Position numbers and translations under genes: made by a program. Below the pieces are notes generated by a model. It worked only from the letters and a program-made list of their open reading frames with translations. It had not been told where the DNA came from and searched no databases. A DNA stretch of 64,000 nt. Origin: Marinobacter nanhaiticus D15-8W (GTDB taxonomy: Bacteria; Pseudomonadota; Gammaproteobacteria; Pseudomonadales; Oleiphilaceae). Positions 44,316 through 53,984 of this stretch are shown in pieces (the first letter of the stretch is position 1; each line of letters starts with the position of its first letter). The stretch is from assembly GCF_036511935.1 (NCBI RefSeq), contig NZ_AP028878.1:2666001-2730000 (forward strand), given 5' to 3'.

Positions 44316-45394
44316 GATGGACCCAGGCTGTGAGGTTCACACTATTTTTAGCACTGGTCGTGGTGCCACTTGGCGCCGCGGCTGCCGTCGAGCTGCTACC
44401 CAACGGCACCGAGGCCTTCAATCCGTCGAAAGGCGACTCGATGCCCATTCCCTTTTCGATGGACGTAGCCGGAAGTGTCCGGATCACGCTCTACACCGGC
44501 GATGGAGACGCGATCAGGACGCTAGAGACGGAAACCGATTCGGCGGGAAGCTATAAGGTGGTGTGGGACGGCAAAGATGCGTCGGGCGCTATCGTGCCGA
44601 ACGAGGCATATATTCCCGTCCTGCAATGCGTCTGTGACGGTGGGTTGGTGACGGTCGATCCCAGAGCGACCAGCGGGGGTTACCCGGTCGAAATCGGCAA
44701 CGTTCAACTCGACCCGGACGGCTCCATCAGCTACCAAGTACCGGAAGCCGCGCGGGTCTTGGTGCGCGTGGGTATTAAGGGTGGCGCTCTGGTGCGCTCG
44801 CTGGCCAACTGGGAGCCGCGAACTGCCGGTCGGCATCGACAGAACTGGGACGGGGTGGATGGGGCTGAGCAGAGCCTGTTAAATCATCCAAAGCTCGCCT
44901 TGATGGTACGGGCCTTTGCCTTGCCGGATTACGCGATTCAGACCTACGGCAATCACCAAACATCCTACCGGGCCTACCGCGAACAACAGGATTGGGCGCT
45001 ACCTACGGCCGATTTCAGCGACGTCCGGCTGGAACGCGACGGCGTTCGGATTGCGCGAGAGTCACAACTCCCCATCAGTCTGTTGCGCAACCCACAAACC
45101 CTTTTCAAGTTTGACACCGAGGAAATGGAAAACGGGGTCCCCGTCGTTCGCGGGCCAATCACGTTTCGCGTGGACATGGCGCAAGGGGACAAATGGGTGA
45201 TGCAGCAAAGCCTGTATGAAGTCGCCTTCTTTCTCGATTACCAATTTGTTTCAGAAGAAGAAACGGGTTACACGCCGTTGAGCTGGCGCTGGGCCGGGAA
45301 TGCAGAACCTGGTCTTCACACTATGACCGTAAACATCTCGGGGCTATGGGGACAAGTCGGTGTAGGCACTGTCAAGTTCCTGGTTAAAGAGTAG
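44312..45394 (+). CDS. Exported protein with FlgD-type Ig domain
   Basis: The 360-residue protein has a signal peptide (VRFTLFLALVVVPLGAAAAVE). A FlgD Ig-like domain (about residues 40-115) has the typical ITLYTGDGDAIRTLE ... YKVVWDGKDASGAIVPNEAY. A second, diverged Ig-like part (about 125-200) has HRQNWDGVDGAE. The last 120 residues have no known family. It overlaps the TolB-like gene by four bases and lies 51 bases before the PKD protein, with which it shares the FlgD-type domain. A cell-surface or periplasmic structural role is inferred. Confidence 0.75.
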   Translation: MRWTQAVRFTLFLALVVVPLGAAAAVELLPNGTEAFNPSKGDSMPIPFSMDVAGSVRITLYTGDGDAIRTLETETDSAGSYKVVWDGKDASGAIVPNEAYIPVLQCVCDGGLVTVDPRATSGGYPVEIGNVQLDPDGSISYQVPEAARVLVRVGIKGGALVRSLANWEPRTAGRHRQNWDGVDGAEQSLLNHPKLALMVRAFALPDYAIQTYGNHQTSYRAYREQQDWALPTADFSDVRLERDGVRIARESQLPISLLRNPQTLFKFDTEEMENGVPVVRGPITFRVDMAQGDKWVMQQSLYEVAFFLDYQFVSEEETGYTPLSWRWAGNAEPGLHTMTVNISGLWGQVGVGTVKFLVKE

Positions 45395-45445
45395 GGCAGA
45401 CGTTCTTCATAGCACCTTTGTCGTGTTTCTGTAGAGGGATCGACT

Positions 45446-47974
45446 ATGCGTTGGGTAGGGAAACAGCGAACAAGAAATAAGACGAATCGTACGGCGAACT
45501 GGGCGCCGGCTGTCGTGGCCGCAGGAGTGGTCGCGTGGTCAGGCTCGGCCCAGGCCACTGACGGCGATTGGTGGTGGGTCTTTGGCGACGATATCGCGCC
45601 GGTTTTCGAAAGTGCGACACCTGAGCAGGGATCCGCGCTGAGCGATTCATCGGTCTCGGTCGAGTTCAGCGTTTACGACCCGTGGCGCTTTGGTTTCCGC
45701 ACCAGTCGTCTTGATCGCAACTCCATACAGGTGTCGTTGAATGGCCAGCCTTATACGAATGTCCAGTTCGAACCCGACGGCTTAAGCCAATGGTTTCCGT
45801 GGATTATCCCGATCAAGGGCCGCGTCGAGATCCATCCCGGCGACGCCTGGGCTGACGGTCCCCAGAACTTTATCGTGTCGATTGCCGACAAAGCCGGTAA
45901 CCGGGGCAGCGCGGAGCTGTCCTTTCTCATCGATACACAAGGGCCAACGGTGGCCCGTGTGGCCCCGGCCCCTGGGACGCCGATCAAGGATCCGCTCGCC
46001 ACGCTGCTACTTGGGCTAGATGACCTCCATTCGGACATAGACTGGAATAGCCTCAGTGTTCAGGGCGCCCCCATACCAACGGTGGTTGCCAATTACGATG
46101 CGGCCTCAGGGCTGATTGAACTGCGTCCTGAGGGGGAGTGGGCCGAGGGCGAGCAAACCATTGAGTTCACGCTTGGTGACACCCTGGGTAATATCACGAC
46201 GCAGACGTTGAGCTATGAAGTGCAGCCGGATGTTGGGCTCTCGGCCGCGATCGACGCAGACCCGATGAGCGGCAGTGCGCCGCTGACGGTGTCCTTCTCA
46301 CCGGAAATCGAAACGAATACCGCCATTGAGATCTACCGGTGGGACTTTAACAACGACGGCGTCTTCGATCGCAGTGAGCCGATCGGCCGTGATCAAACCT
46401 ACACCTTCAATGCGCCAGGCTCCTATCCGGTCAGACTGCAGGTGACGGACAGTGCCGGTGAGACAGTTGATGCCGTGGTCACCATCGAGGTCGATAACGC
46501 ACCGCCGGTGGTCTCTGCGGAAGCGCAACCTTCGAACGGCGCGCCGCCTTTACTGGTCAGTTTTTCAGCTACGGCGTCAGATGACGACGGCATCGACACC
46601 TACGAGTGGGACTACGATGGTGACGGGGTCTACGATGCCTCGACACCGACAGGCAGTTCCGAGTTCACCTATTCAGGAGAAGGTCAGTTCCAGCCCCGGA
46701 TCCGGGTCACCGATACCTTGGGTGCGGCTACCGAACTGGCGATACCGTCCATCTCCGTGCGCGTGGTCGAAGGCGCGCCAACGGTATCGGGCTCGGCCAC
46801 GCCATCATCCGGCAAGGCACCGTTAGCGATCCAATACAGCGCATCGGCAACAGACCCGGATGGATTGCCGATTACGGAATGGGCGTGGGATTTCGATGGT
46901 GACGGGACCGATGATTACTCCTCAGCTGACAGCGCCACGGTCTCCCATACCATTCAGTCGCCCGGCACGTTCTATTCCCGCATTCGGGTGACCGCTGAAG
47001 ACGGGGGCTCCAGTGAGGATTTCGTGAAGGTCACGGCGACACCATCGTTCTCCTTGTCCTTGTCCCGCGACACGATCGACACGCAATTGGCCGAGAGCGT
47101 CCAAGTCAATACCTCACTCGGGGGTGACACGGAAGTCAGCGTGGTGATGGAAGACCCGGCAGGCCGCCTGGTAAGCACGCTCGTGCCCTGGCAAGTGCGT
47201 CCAGCCGGGGAGTACACCGATACCTGGGATGGACGCGACGCCAGTGGGGCGTTCGTATCGGAAGGGGAGTACCGTGCCGTCTTGCTCTACCGCGTCGATG
47301 GTGTCGAGAAACGGTATGACATCGGCCTGTCCACGGGCGGCCGTGAATACAACCCGCCTCGCAACCGCTTGCCCAGCCGCTTTTCTCCCTTCGATGGGGA
47401 TCCGCTGGATATCACCTTCACGTTGAGTGAAGCCTCAGAGGTCACCGCGTTTGTCGGTCGCTTCAACGTAAACACGCGCCTGGTCACCTTCTACCAGCGC
47501 AAGCCTCTCGGCCGCGGCAGCCATACCATCACGTGGCACGGAGAGAACAATGACGGGGAACTGATCCATCCGCCCGGGAACGACAGTTTCCTGTTCGGCA
47601 TCTTTGCCTTCTCGCTTCCGGATAATGCCGTCTTCGTCAAGAGTGGCGTGCATGCCAGCAACGTCTCCGCCGCCCCCTCTATTTTCGATCCGACCCGGAT
47701 TAGTGGCGAGACGGACGGGCCCTCCGCCATCAGTTTCGAACTGAGCCGTGCCGGTTCCGCGGAGATGACGATCTACGATGCCGACACCGGGGCCTTCGTC
47801 ACTCGCAACGTGTTCACCGGCCTGGCCCAAGGGGCCAACACCGTGCCCTGGGATGGCAAAGACGCGGCGGGCACCTATGTCGCACCGGGCACCTATCGGA
47901 TCGGCATTCTTGGTCTCGACGAGCGTGGTTCGCGAACCATGGAAGTGTTCACCCTCCAGCGGGTCTACTACTAA
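45446..47974 (+). CDS. Large exported protein with three PKD and three FlgD-type Ig domains
   Basis: The 842-residue protein has an export signal (about residues 15-38, WAPAVVAAGVVAWSGSAQATD). An Ig-like N-terminal region (about 45-260) is followed by three PKD repeats (about 262-349, 352-440, 442-533). Each has a WDxxxDGxxD-type loop that may bind calcium (WDFNNDGVFD, WDYDGDGVYD, WDFDGDGTDD). Three FlgD-type domains follow (about 534-630, 650-735, 752-842, for example NTVPWDGKDAAGTY). It is probably a surface or periplasmic adhesive scaffold for the downstream RHS protein (inference from operon position). Confidence 0.82.
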   Translation: MRWVGKQRTRNKTNRTANWAPAVVAAGVVAWSGSAQATDGDWWWVFGDDIAPVFESATPEQGSALSDSSVSVEFSVYDPWRFGFRTSRLDRNSIQVSLNGQPYTNVQFEPDGLSQWFPWIIPIKGRVEIHPGDAWADGPQNFIVSIADKAGNRGSAELSFLIDTQGPTVARVAPAPGTPIKDPLATLLLGLDDLHSDIDWNSLSVQGAPIPTVVANYDAASGLIELRPEGEWAEGEQTIEFTLGDTLGNITTQTLSYEVQPDVGLSAAIDADPMSGSAPLTVSFSPEIETNTAIEIYRWDFNNDGVFDRSEPIGRDQTYTFNAPGSYPVRLQVTDSAGETVDAVVTIEVDNAPPVVSAEAQPSNGAPPLLVSFSATASDDDGIDTYEWDYDGDGVYDASTPTGSSEFTYSGEGQFQPRIRVTDTLGAATELAIPSISVRVVEGAPTVSGSATPSSGKAPLAIQYSASATDPDGLPITEWAWDFDGDGTDDYSSADSATVSHTIQSPGTFYSRIRVTAEDGGSSEDFVKVTATPSFSLSLSRDTIDTQLAESVQVNTSLGGDTEVSVVMEDPAGRLVSTLVPWQVRPAGEYTDTWDGRDASGAFVSEGEYRAVLLYRVDGVEKRYDIGLSTGGREYNPPRNRLPSRFSPFDGDPLDITFTLSEASEVTAFVGRFNVNTRLVTFYQRKPLGRGSHTITWHGENNDGELIHPPGNDSFLFGIFAFSLPDNAVFVKSGVHASNVSAAPSIFDPTRISGETDGPSAISFELSRAGSAEMTIYDADTGAFVTRNVFTGLAQGANTVPWDGKDAAGTYVAPGTYRIGILGLDERGSRTMEVFTLQRVYY

Positions 47975-47986
47975 GGAGAGCTCCCC

Positions 47987-48376
47987 ATGTCGAATTTAGT
48001 GTATAGGTTCGTGTTACTGCTCGTACTGTCGGTTTCGATAGTGATGCCTGCACATGCGGGAAGTCTCGGGTCGCATGAGGAATTTGTCTATCTCGACCAG
48101 CAGGCCCGTCTGATCACGCTGGAAGGTATGAAAGCCCGGCACGATGGTCTCAATGCCTCGCTCACCCAGAGCGAGCTGATGAAGATCGATGAGGCGACCC
48201 GTGAAGAGATCATTGCGCTCTTTGCCGAACACGGGGTCACGCCGAGCCAGCATGCGGCGTACGGCAGCCGCCATGCTGAAGAAATAGAACAGTGGCTCGA
48301 GAACCATCCCTCCTGGAACGTAATTTACGATGACCTGCAGCGGGAATTCGACTCGCTGTCCGCGGCGATGAGGTAA
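47987..48376 (+). CDS. Small exported helical protein
   Basis: The 129-residue protein has a signal peptide (FVLLLVLSVSIVMPAHAGS, about residues 8-26) and a charged helical mature part. Translation begins at ATG 47987 with GGAG upstream. It lies 12 bases after the PKD protein and three bases before the RHS gene. A chaperone or anchoring role for the RHS protein is possible from position only. No family is recognised. Confidence 0.7.
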   Translation: MSNLVYRFVLLLVLSVSIVMPAHAGSLGSHEEFVYLDQQARLITLEGMKARHDGLNASLTQSELMKIDEATREEIIALFAEHGVTPSQHAAYGSRHAEEIEQWLENHPSWNVIYDDLQREFDSLSAAMR

Positions 48377-48379
48377 GAC

Positions 48380-51300
48380 ATGGACGTTCAAAAACACTTC
48401 AAGAAAACGAAGGGCGCCTCCACGTTGTACGGTGTATTCGCCGCGCTCATGGTGCTCTTCACAACCCTGGCGGTGACTACGCCGGCCTTGGCCTATCACT
48501 TCCCGTGGGATCAGGGACACGACACCTTCGACTGGAACGACCCCAATGACCCCGGTCCCTGTGAAGGTCCGGAGTGCGATCCCTGCAAAAGCACGGGGTC
48601 GCCAGTCTACATCCCCACCGGACATTTCGTCTGGACTGAACAGGATATTCAAATACCCGGCCGCCCAGGCCTCTCGATCTCCCGTACCTACAATTCGAAC
48701 GATCCGAAGGTTGGGATGTTCGGGAATGGCTGGAGCTCCAATTGCGATTCCGTTGCCATCAAGACCGTTGATTGGGAAAAAGGTAGCGAGGGCGGCACCT
48801 TGTCGGCCACCACCTACTTGCTTCGTGAACCCAATGGCAAGCGCTACTCATATACTCTCGGAGAGAACGGTCAAGTCGAAGCACCGACCGGTCGTGATGA
48901 CCAGGTAGAGCTTCTGTCGGGCGGGGAGATCAAGCTATCCGCACAGTCCGGCAGCTATCGAATCTACAATGCCAGCGGCCAACTTCTGGAAGATGCCGCG
49001 CCCTCGGGCGAGTCGATCAGCTACGAATACGATGATACCGGCCGCCTGGTCCGCATGGCTGCATCGTCTGGCGCCTACCTCGACTTCGACTATAACCCGC
49101 AGGGATTCGTCGGCTCTATTACCGATAGCGCCAGTCGCCAATGGCAGTATTTTTACGATACCGATGGAAATCTGGTCCAAGTTCAGGATCCAACGGGGGG
49201 TTCCTGGGACTATGCCTACCAGCCCTACAGCCCACCTGCTGACGCACAGACCTACCACCAACTCACCCGAATCACCGATCCTGACGGTGTCGTGGTTACC
49301 GACGTGGCCTACAACGGCACCCGTGTGGCCAGCTATACGTCGGGCGAGAATACCTACTCCTATAGCTACAACGTTAGCCAGAAAACCGTAGTCAAAACCG
49401 ATAGCGTCGGCGCTACCTGGACCTTTGTCTACGATGAGGACGCGGTCATTACCAAGGTCACTGCCGCCGATAATACCAGTGAGCAGTACGTCTACGACGA
49501 TGATGGCAATATGGTCAATTATATCGACCAAGCCGGTAATGAGTGGCTGTCCACCTATGATGAACAAGGGCGGCGGTTATCGTTCACGGATCCGCTTGGC
49601 AACACCGAGCAATGGTCCTATGGCTCGGATCAGCTTTATCCGACAACAGCGACGTCGCCCACGGGGCGTATTACAAATGCCAGTTACGACGACAATGGAA
49701 ACATAGCCTCTCTAACAGACCCTTCCGAAGCCACTACCCAATTTACATGGAGTGAGCGAGGCTTCATTCAGTCAGTACGCAATGCGTTAGGCCAACAGAC
49801 GACGTTTGAGACGGACGCTTCGGGATTACCAATCTCGGTAACGCAACCTGACGGTAAAACCGGACAGATCAGCTACAACACAGCTGGGCACATCGTCAGC
49901 GTGAGCGACAATACTGGTGCGGCTTACGTTATCGAAAGAGATGCATTGGGGCGCACGCTCAAAACGATTGAACCTTCTGGGCGTACCTTAACCTACCAGC
50001 GCAACGGCGCCGGCGACTTAGTGGCGTTGACGGACGGCAAGGGACAGACCACAAGTTATACCTACGATGAATATGGCCGACTCGTTTCCGAGACACTGAG
50101 CGACGGGCGCCAGCGCAACTACACCTACCGTACCGACAACCTGCTTAAAACCGTTACCGAACCTGACGGCTCGGTCGTGACGTTCACCTACGATAACGTC
50201 AAGCAGTTGCGCTCCTTGTCTCGCAACGGAGAGACGACCACCTACGATTACAACGCGCGAGGCCTGCTGACCGAGGCTTCAAACAACGTGGGCGTGGTCA
50301 AGCGAAGCTACGATGACGCCGGACGACTGGTTACTGAGCAGGTCAACGGAAAGGTCGTCACCTACACCTACAACGCAGAAAATGAAGTGGTGTCGGTTTC
50401 GGCGTTGGGCGAAACCCGTAACTACGAGCGTGATTCGCGTGGCCTTCTAACCACCATGGTCGCGCCCGAGGGGCAATATGACTTCGGCTATGACGCGCTG
50501 TCTCGACGTACCTCTCTGTCGATGCCGAACGGCCAGAGTGTTTCCTATAGCTACAACATCTCTGGCCAGCCCACCAGCATCAGCCATTCCGGTCCCTATC
50601 AGAACGACCTGCAGTACAGTTACAACACGCGCGGGCTGATGAGTAATTACTCAGGCAAGGACGTCTCGTGGAGCTATGGATACGACCCGGACGGCCAGCT
50701 GAGTTCAGCGTCCAGCGCTCTGGCAAGCTACAACTATGAGTACGATAATGCTGGCAACCTTATCGGTGGCGTACAAGTCTACGATGCCGCCAATCGCCTG
50801 CTGGAAGATGCCGACTTCCTCTATGAATATGATCAACAGGGCAACCTCACCGCAAAAACTGATAAGGCCTCCAGTGCGACGACAACCTATCAGTGGAATG
50901 CCTGGGATCAACTATCGAAGGTCGACGTCTACGAAACAAGCGATGCTGCGACAGCGGCGCAGTCGACGACCTACCTTTACGGCCCGCTCGGTCGTCGCTG
51001 GGCGGTAACCGAGAACGGTACCAGAACCGATTACGTCTACGACGGATCGGACCGAATTGCGGCGCTGAATAGTAGCGGCAACGTCGTCGAGCGCGTCACC
51101 TTTGGTCCCGCCGTCGATGAACCATTTGCGATCACCGGAAACTCCTCTACTAACTACCTGCACGCCAACCATATCGGGTCGGTAATCGGTATCTCCTCGG
51201 GAAGTAGTACTCTCGGTGAATACCGCTATTCACCCTTTGGCCAGCACTTGAGCTCGCCGGAAGCGGAGTTCAATAATTCGTTCCGTTATGCCGGTCGGGA

Positions 51301-51940
51301 GTACGAGGGTGACGGGCTGTACTACAACCGGGCCCGTTACTATGATTCTGTTTCCCGCCGCTTCATCAGTGAAGACCCACTGGGCACGTTCCCCGGCAAT
51401 ACCAACCTTTACATCTACGCACAGAACAACCCCGTGCACGGTGTGGACCCGAGTGGGCAGATTGTCTGGTTCGCGATACCTGTCCTTTATGGCGCTGTTG
51501 AGGTTGGGCTTTCGATATACGATGCTTACGATACGGTCTCCACGATCACCGATCCCTGCCGCACAGCTGGCGAAAAGTGGGCCGCAGGAGGGCTATTTGC
51601 CCTTGGCGCGATTGCGCCTGGTGGGGGGTATACGGCCGCTGATGATATTGGTCGGGCGGTTGCGAAAAGCGGAAACTTACCTAAACCGCCAACTGGCGCA
51701 GGCTCTGTGCCTAAATCAGAGCGAGATCCGAAGCGGCTTTTCACGCCGTCCGAGCGTGAAGCAAAAAGAGCAGAACAAGGCAACAAATGTGCAAATGGAT
51801 GTGGAACTGATATTGATGCCTCTAATTCGGCTGGCCACCATATTGAACGCCACGCAGATGGAGGGAGAACTGTGCCTGAAAATCATGCAGAGGTTTGCCG
51901 TAACTGTCATAAAGATCTTCATTCAGGGGGTGGGATGTGA
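48380..51940 (+). CDS. Sec-exported RHS-repeat polymorphic toxin with HNH nuclease tip
   Basis: The 1186-residue protein has a signal peptide (VLFTTLAVTTPALAYHF, about residues 29-45) and a DUF6531-type entry domain (CKSTGSPVYIPTGHFVWTEQD, about 73). Many YD repeats follow (about 200-910). The RHS core (about 925-1010) has GEYRYSPFGQHL, YAGREYEGDGLYYNRARYYD and RFISEDPLG. After the core comes a variable tip ending in an HNH-like nuclease (about 1137-1182) with CANGCG, AGHHIERHADGG and CRNCHKDLH, giving paired zinc cysteines and the catalytic His. Such tips cut nucleic acid in rival cells. The Sec signal sets it apart from T6SS-delivered RHS proteins. The stop overlaps the next gene (GTGA). 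Confidence 0.92.
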   Translation: MDVQKHFKKTKGASTLYGVFAALMVLFTTLAVTTPALAYHFPWDQGHDTFDWNDPNDPGPCEGPECDPCKSTGSPVYIPTGHFVWTEQDIQIPGRPGLSISRTYNSNDPKVGMFGNGWSSNCDSVAIKTVDWEKGSEGGTLSATTYLLREPNGKRYSYTLGENGQVEAPTGRDDQVELLSGGEIKLSAQSGSYRIYNASGQLLEDAAPSGESISYEYDDTGRLVRMAASSGAYLDFDYNPQGFVGSITDSASRQWQYFYDTDGNLVQVQDPTGGSWDYAYQPYSPPADAQTYHQLTRITDPDGVVVTDVAYNGTRVASYTSGENTYSYSYNVSQKTVVKTDSVGATWTFVYDEDAVITKVTAADNTSEQYVYDDDGNMVNYIDQAGNEWLSTYDEQGRRLSFTDPLGNTEQWSYGSDQLYPTTATSPTGRITNASYDDNGNIASLTDPSEATTQFTWSERGFIQSVRNALGQQTTFETDASGLPISVTQPDGKTGQISYNTAGHIVSVSDNTGAAYVIERDALGRTLKTIEPSGRTLTYQRNGAGDLVALTDGKGQTTSYTYDEYGRLVSETLSDGRQRNYTYRTDNLLKTVTEPDGSVVTFTYDNVKQLRSLSRNGETTTYDYNARGLLTEASNNVGVVKRSYDDAGRLVTEQVNGKVVTYTYNAENEVVSVSALGETRNYERDSRGLLTTMVAPEGQYDFGYDALSRRTSLSMPNGQSVSYSYNISGQPTSISHSGPYQNDLQYSYNTRGLMSNYSGKDVSWSYGYDPDGQLSSASSALASYNYEYDNAGNLIGGVQVYDAANRLLEDADFLYEYDQQGNLTAKTDKASSATTTYQWNAWDQLSKVDVYETSDAATAAQSTTYLYGPLGRRWAVTENGTRTDYVYDGSDRIAALNSSGNVVERVTFGPAVDEPFAITGNSSTNYLHANHIGSVIGISSGSSTLGEYRYSPFGQHLSSPEAEFNNSFRYAGREYEGDGLYYNRARYYDSVSRRFISEDPLGTFPGNTNLYIYAQNNPVHGVDPSGQIVWFAIPVLYGAVEVGLSIYDAYDTVSTITDPCRTAGEKWAAGGLFALGAIAPGGGYTAADDIGRAVAKSGNLPKPPTGAGSVPKSERDPKRLFTPSEREAKRAEQGNKCANGCGTDIDASNSAGHHIERHADGGRTVPENHAEVCRNCHKDLHSGGGM

Positions 51941-52320
51941 GTAAGACTATTCCTGTTTCAAAAGACCAAAATAACCAAACATCAATACCAACCGTATGGA
52001 GAAGTACTCTTTCAGCGATCGTGGAGGCATTCAAAGACGGGGATTATAGGATCGCGCGAAACTTGGTTGGTGTACCTTCAGTTTCTGAAGAGGATGCTAA
52101 ACAGATCAAGAACAACATCGTCCGCTATGGCGCGACGTTAACGAACCTGCCTGATGAGTCTTGGGATACTTCTGTATGTCAGTGGATGGATGGGTATTGG
52201 GATGTCCTCGTTGACTTGTATACGATTGAAGAAGGGGCTAGCGATTTAGCTTTAGTCGTACGCGTATTTGAAGACCCACATAGTTACGTCTATGAGGTGC
52301 AATCTGTTCATGTGCCATAG
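51937..52320 (+). CDS. Candidate immunity protein for the RHS/HNH toxin
   Basis: This 127-residue cytoplasmic protein starts at GTG 51937, inside the toxin's last codons, with a four-base overlap (GTGA). No signal peptide is present. WRSTLSAIVEAFKDGDYRIARNLVGVPSVSEEDAKQI and the acidic second half look like small immunity folds of polymorphic toxin loci (DUF7668-like at best guess). Overlap with the nuclease tip is strong positional evidence for immunity. Base composition drops relative to the RHS body, as usual for exchanged tip/immunity modules. Confidence 0.78.
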   Translation: MSKTIPVSKDQNNQTSIPTVWRSTLSAIVEAFKDGDYRIARNLVGVPSVSEEDAKQIKNNIVRYGATLTNLPDESWDTSVCQWMDGYWDVLVDLYTIEEGASDLALVVRVFEDPHSYVYEVQSVHVP

Positions 52321-52489
52321 ATTCTGAGTTCGATTAATAAGAGTGGCATTACATATTGGCGGTATTAATTGCAAAGGAAACTTTGGGCTGCTTTTAATTA
52401 ACAATCTCAACATATTTAGTAGCCAGCTTTTGATGAGTCCCATTACAACGTGATATTTTAACGGGGACGAACTAGTAAGAACACTTTCT

Positions 52490-53041
52490 ATGAGAATCAT
52501 CGAACATGCAGAAAAGCATCTTGGGGCAATTCGACAGGGTTGGAAAGACAATGAGTCTGACCTTGGTCTACAGGTTGTTTCTTTCTTAGATTGTCCATGC
52601 GAAACAGTGTCAACATTTATTACGTTAGGGATGAGTGGAGAGGCACTTAAAATAAATGAAACTAAGAAGGTTAGGCAGGAACTTGTTCTTTCTGTGTATT
52701 CGATGGAAATACCTAACCTGATCGTTTCCTGTTTGATGTCTGTTTGTGAAGCAATTATCGCTCGGGGCAAGGCTGCTCTTCGTGGTGAAGTGCTCCCTTT
52801 AACTGATGAATTAGCTGATAGGCTAGGGTTTGATGCTGTTTATTGTACAATGCCAGTATTCTTCGACGACGAGTTTTGTACCTACGAAGAGTCATCTCCA
52901 TCTACGGTAATGGTTTGGATACTACCCATTTTTGAAAGCGAAGCGAATTACATTGATGCTAATGGCTGGGAGAGTTTTGAAGACTTATTGGAGGAGAAAG
53001 ATCCTCACTTGTGTTCTTTGAAACGTGATCCTGTAGCGTGA
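52490..53041 (+). CDS. SUFU-family (suppressor of fused) immunity-type protein
   Basis: The 183-residue protein matches the bacterial suppressor-of-fused domain: FLDCPCETVSTFITLGMSGEALKI (about 31-55), KVRQELVLSVY (about 63-73) and the late hydrophobic VMVWILPIFESEANYI. These domains are common immunity proteins in polymorphic toxin arrays. It is AT-richer than the pathway genes. No toxin gene lies next to it, so it is likely an orphan immunity gene against related strains (inference). Confidence 0.72.
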   Translation: MRIIEHAEKHLGAIRQGWKDNESDLGLQVVSFLDCPCETVSTFITLGMSGEALKINETKKVRQELVLSVYSMEIPNLIVSCLMSVCEAIIARGKAALRGEVLPLTDELADRLGFDAVYCTMPVFFDDEFCTYEESSPSTVMVWILPIFESEANYIDANGWESFEDLLEEKDPHLCSLKRDPVA

Positions 53042-53163
53042 TGTTAAGCGGGCGCAGTGTTTGGCAATTAGGCCACTGCCGTCCGCGCTAATCGTTCGAT
53101 CACGAACGCGTTCCGATTACCGCGAGCAGAAGAAAATCATCGCTTCTGCCAAAGCGATAGGAA

Positions 53164-53649
53164 ATGATGCGACTCCACGACGTCATACATTCAGTTAATA
53201 AGGATCTCAATGGCCGAGCGATGTCATCGGATGACATGCGGACACTTACCCAAATACAGAATGTCGTCGCCGTTGACTGGTACATGTCTTTGCTGAAGAG
53301 AGGGCCATTCATTGGTGCCAACCTTGCTCTCGATGATGACGACGATCAATCAGGGATGGGGGTGGAGTTTATCTGGATGACGCCAGAACAGACAGTTGAC
53401 GAAGCTTTGAAGGCGTACCCTGGAAGACTTGTTTTGAAACTTGGATTGCTACCCATTGGTATGTGTGCTGAGGGGACTGGAGACCCATATTTTTTAGATC
53501 TACGCGGCGATTTTAATGAAGATCCTCCGCTAGTGAGAGTGCCTCACGATTTTGCTGGTGGAGGCGACTCTTACCCTCTCGATAAAATTGAAAAAATTTC
53601 TGACCACCTCAGCGAGTTTCTCCGCCTTTCTAAAATTGAAGATGGTTAA
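53164..53649 (+). CDS. SMI1/KNR4 (SUKH)-family immunity-type protein
   Basis: The 161-residue protein has the SUKH core: LKLGLLPIGMCAEGTGDPYFLDLRGDFNEDPPLVRVPHDF (about 98-137) is the conserved central motif. SUKH proteins protect against nuclease toxins and often form arrays after RHS or CDI toxins. Start at 53164 or the ATG at 53167. It follows the SUFU-type gene by 122 bases on the same strand. Low G+C supports horizontal acquisition. Confidence 0.75.
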   Translation: MMRLHDVIHSVNKDLNGRAMSSDDMRTLTQIQNVVAVDWYMSLLKRGPFIGANLALDDDDDQSGMGVEFIWMTPEQTVDEALKAYPGRLVLKLGLLPIGMCAEGTGDPYFLDLRGDFNEDPPLVRVPHDFAGGGDSYPLDKIEKISDHLSEFLRLSKIEDG

Positions 53650-53700
53650 CATTCGTGTTTTCTCCTTTTCCAGTGAAGATTAACGATCTTGTGTAAACTA

Positions 53701-53979
53701 ATGAATGTCGACCCCAATAGAAAAGCATACGTGTGCATTCACGTTTTCGATAATACACGCCCTATAAATTTGGTCAGTAGACCCGATGGCGATTGGTGTT
53801 TTCTATGCGGAGAGGAACACGACGACGATGCCTCTCAGTATCGTGTAGTGGGTATCGGCCATCTATTTGATAGGGATAATAGCTTACTAGAGCTTAAGGA
53901 TTTGCAACCTGATTGGGAGGCCGAGAGAGCTGCACCGAGAGGAGCCTGGTTGAGAACTCGCTGTGAATTTGATGACTGA
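53701..53979 (+). CDS. Small hypothetical protein of the immunity array
   Basis: The 92-residue protein starts at ATG 53701 (TTG 53689 is also in frame). It has CIHVFDNTRPINLVSRPDGDWCFLCGEEHDDD, with a Cys pair in WCFLCG, then VGIGHLFDRDNSLLELKDLQPDWEAERA. This is a known widespread small family without assigned function. It sits at the end of the immunity-type array on the same strand, so it may also be an immunity gene; this is inference. Confidence 0.6.
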   Translation: MNVDPNRKAYVCIHVFDNTRPINLVSRPDGDWCFLCGEEHDDDASQYRVVGIGHLFDRDNSLLELKDLQPDWEAERAAPRGAWLRTRCEFDD

Positions 53980-53984
53980 TAGGG

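Noticed and set aside
49000..51200. Tandem repeat-like pattern in DNA
   Set aside because: These are the YD repeats of the RHS coding sequence; spacing and sequence vary and there are no spacers, so it is not a CRISPR array.
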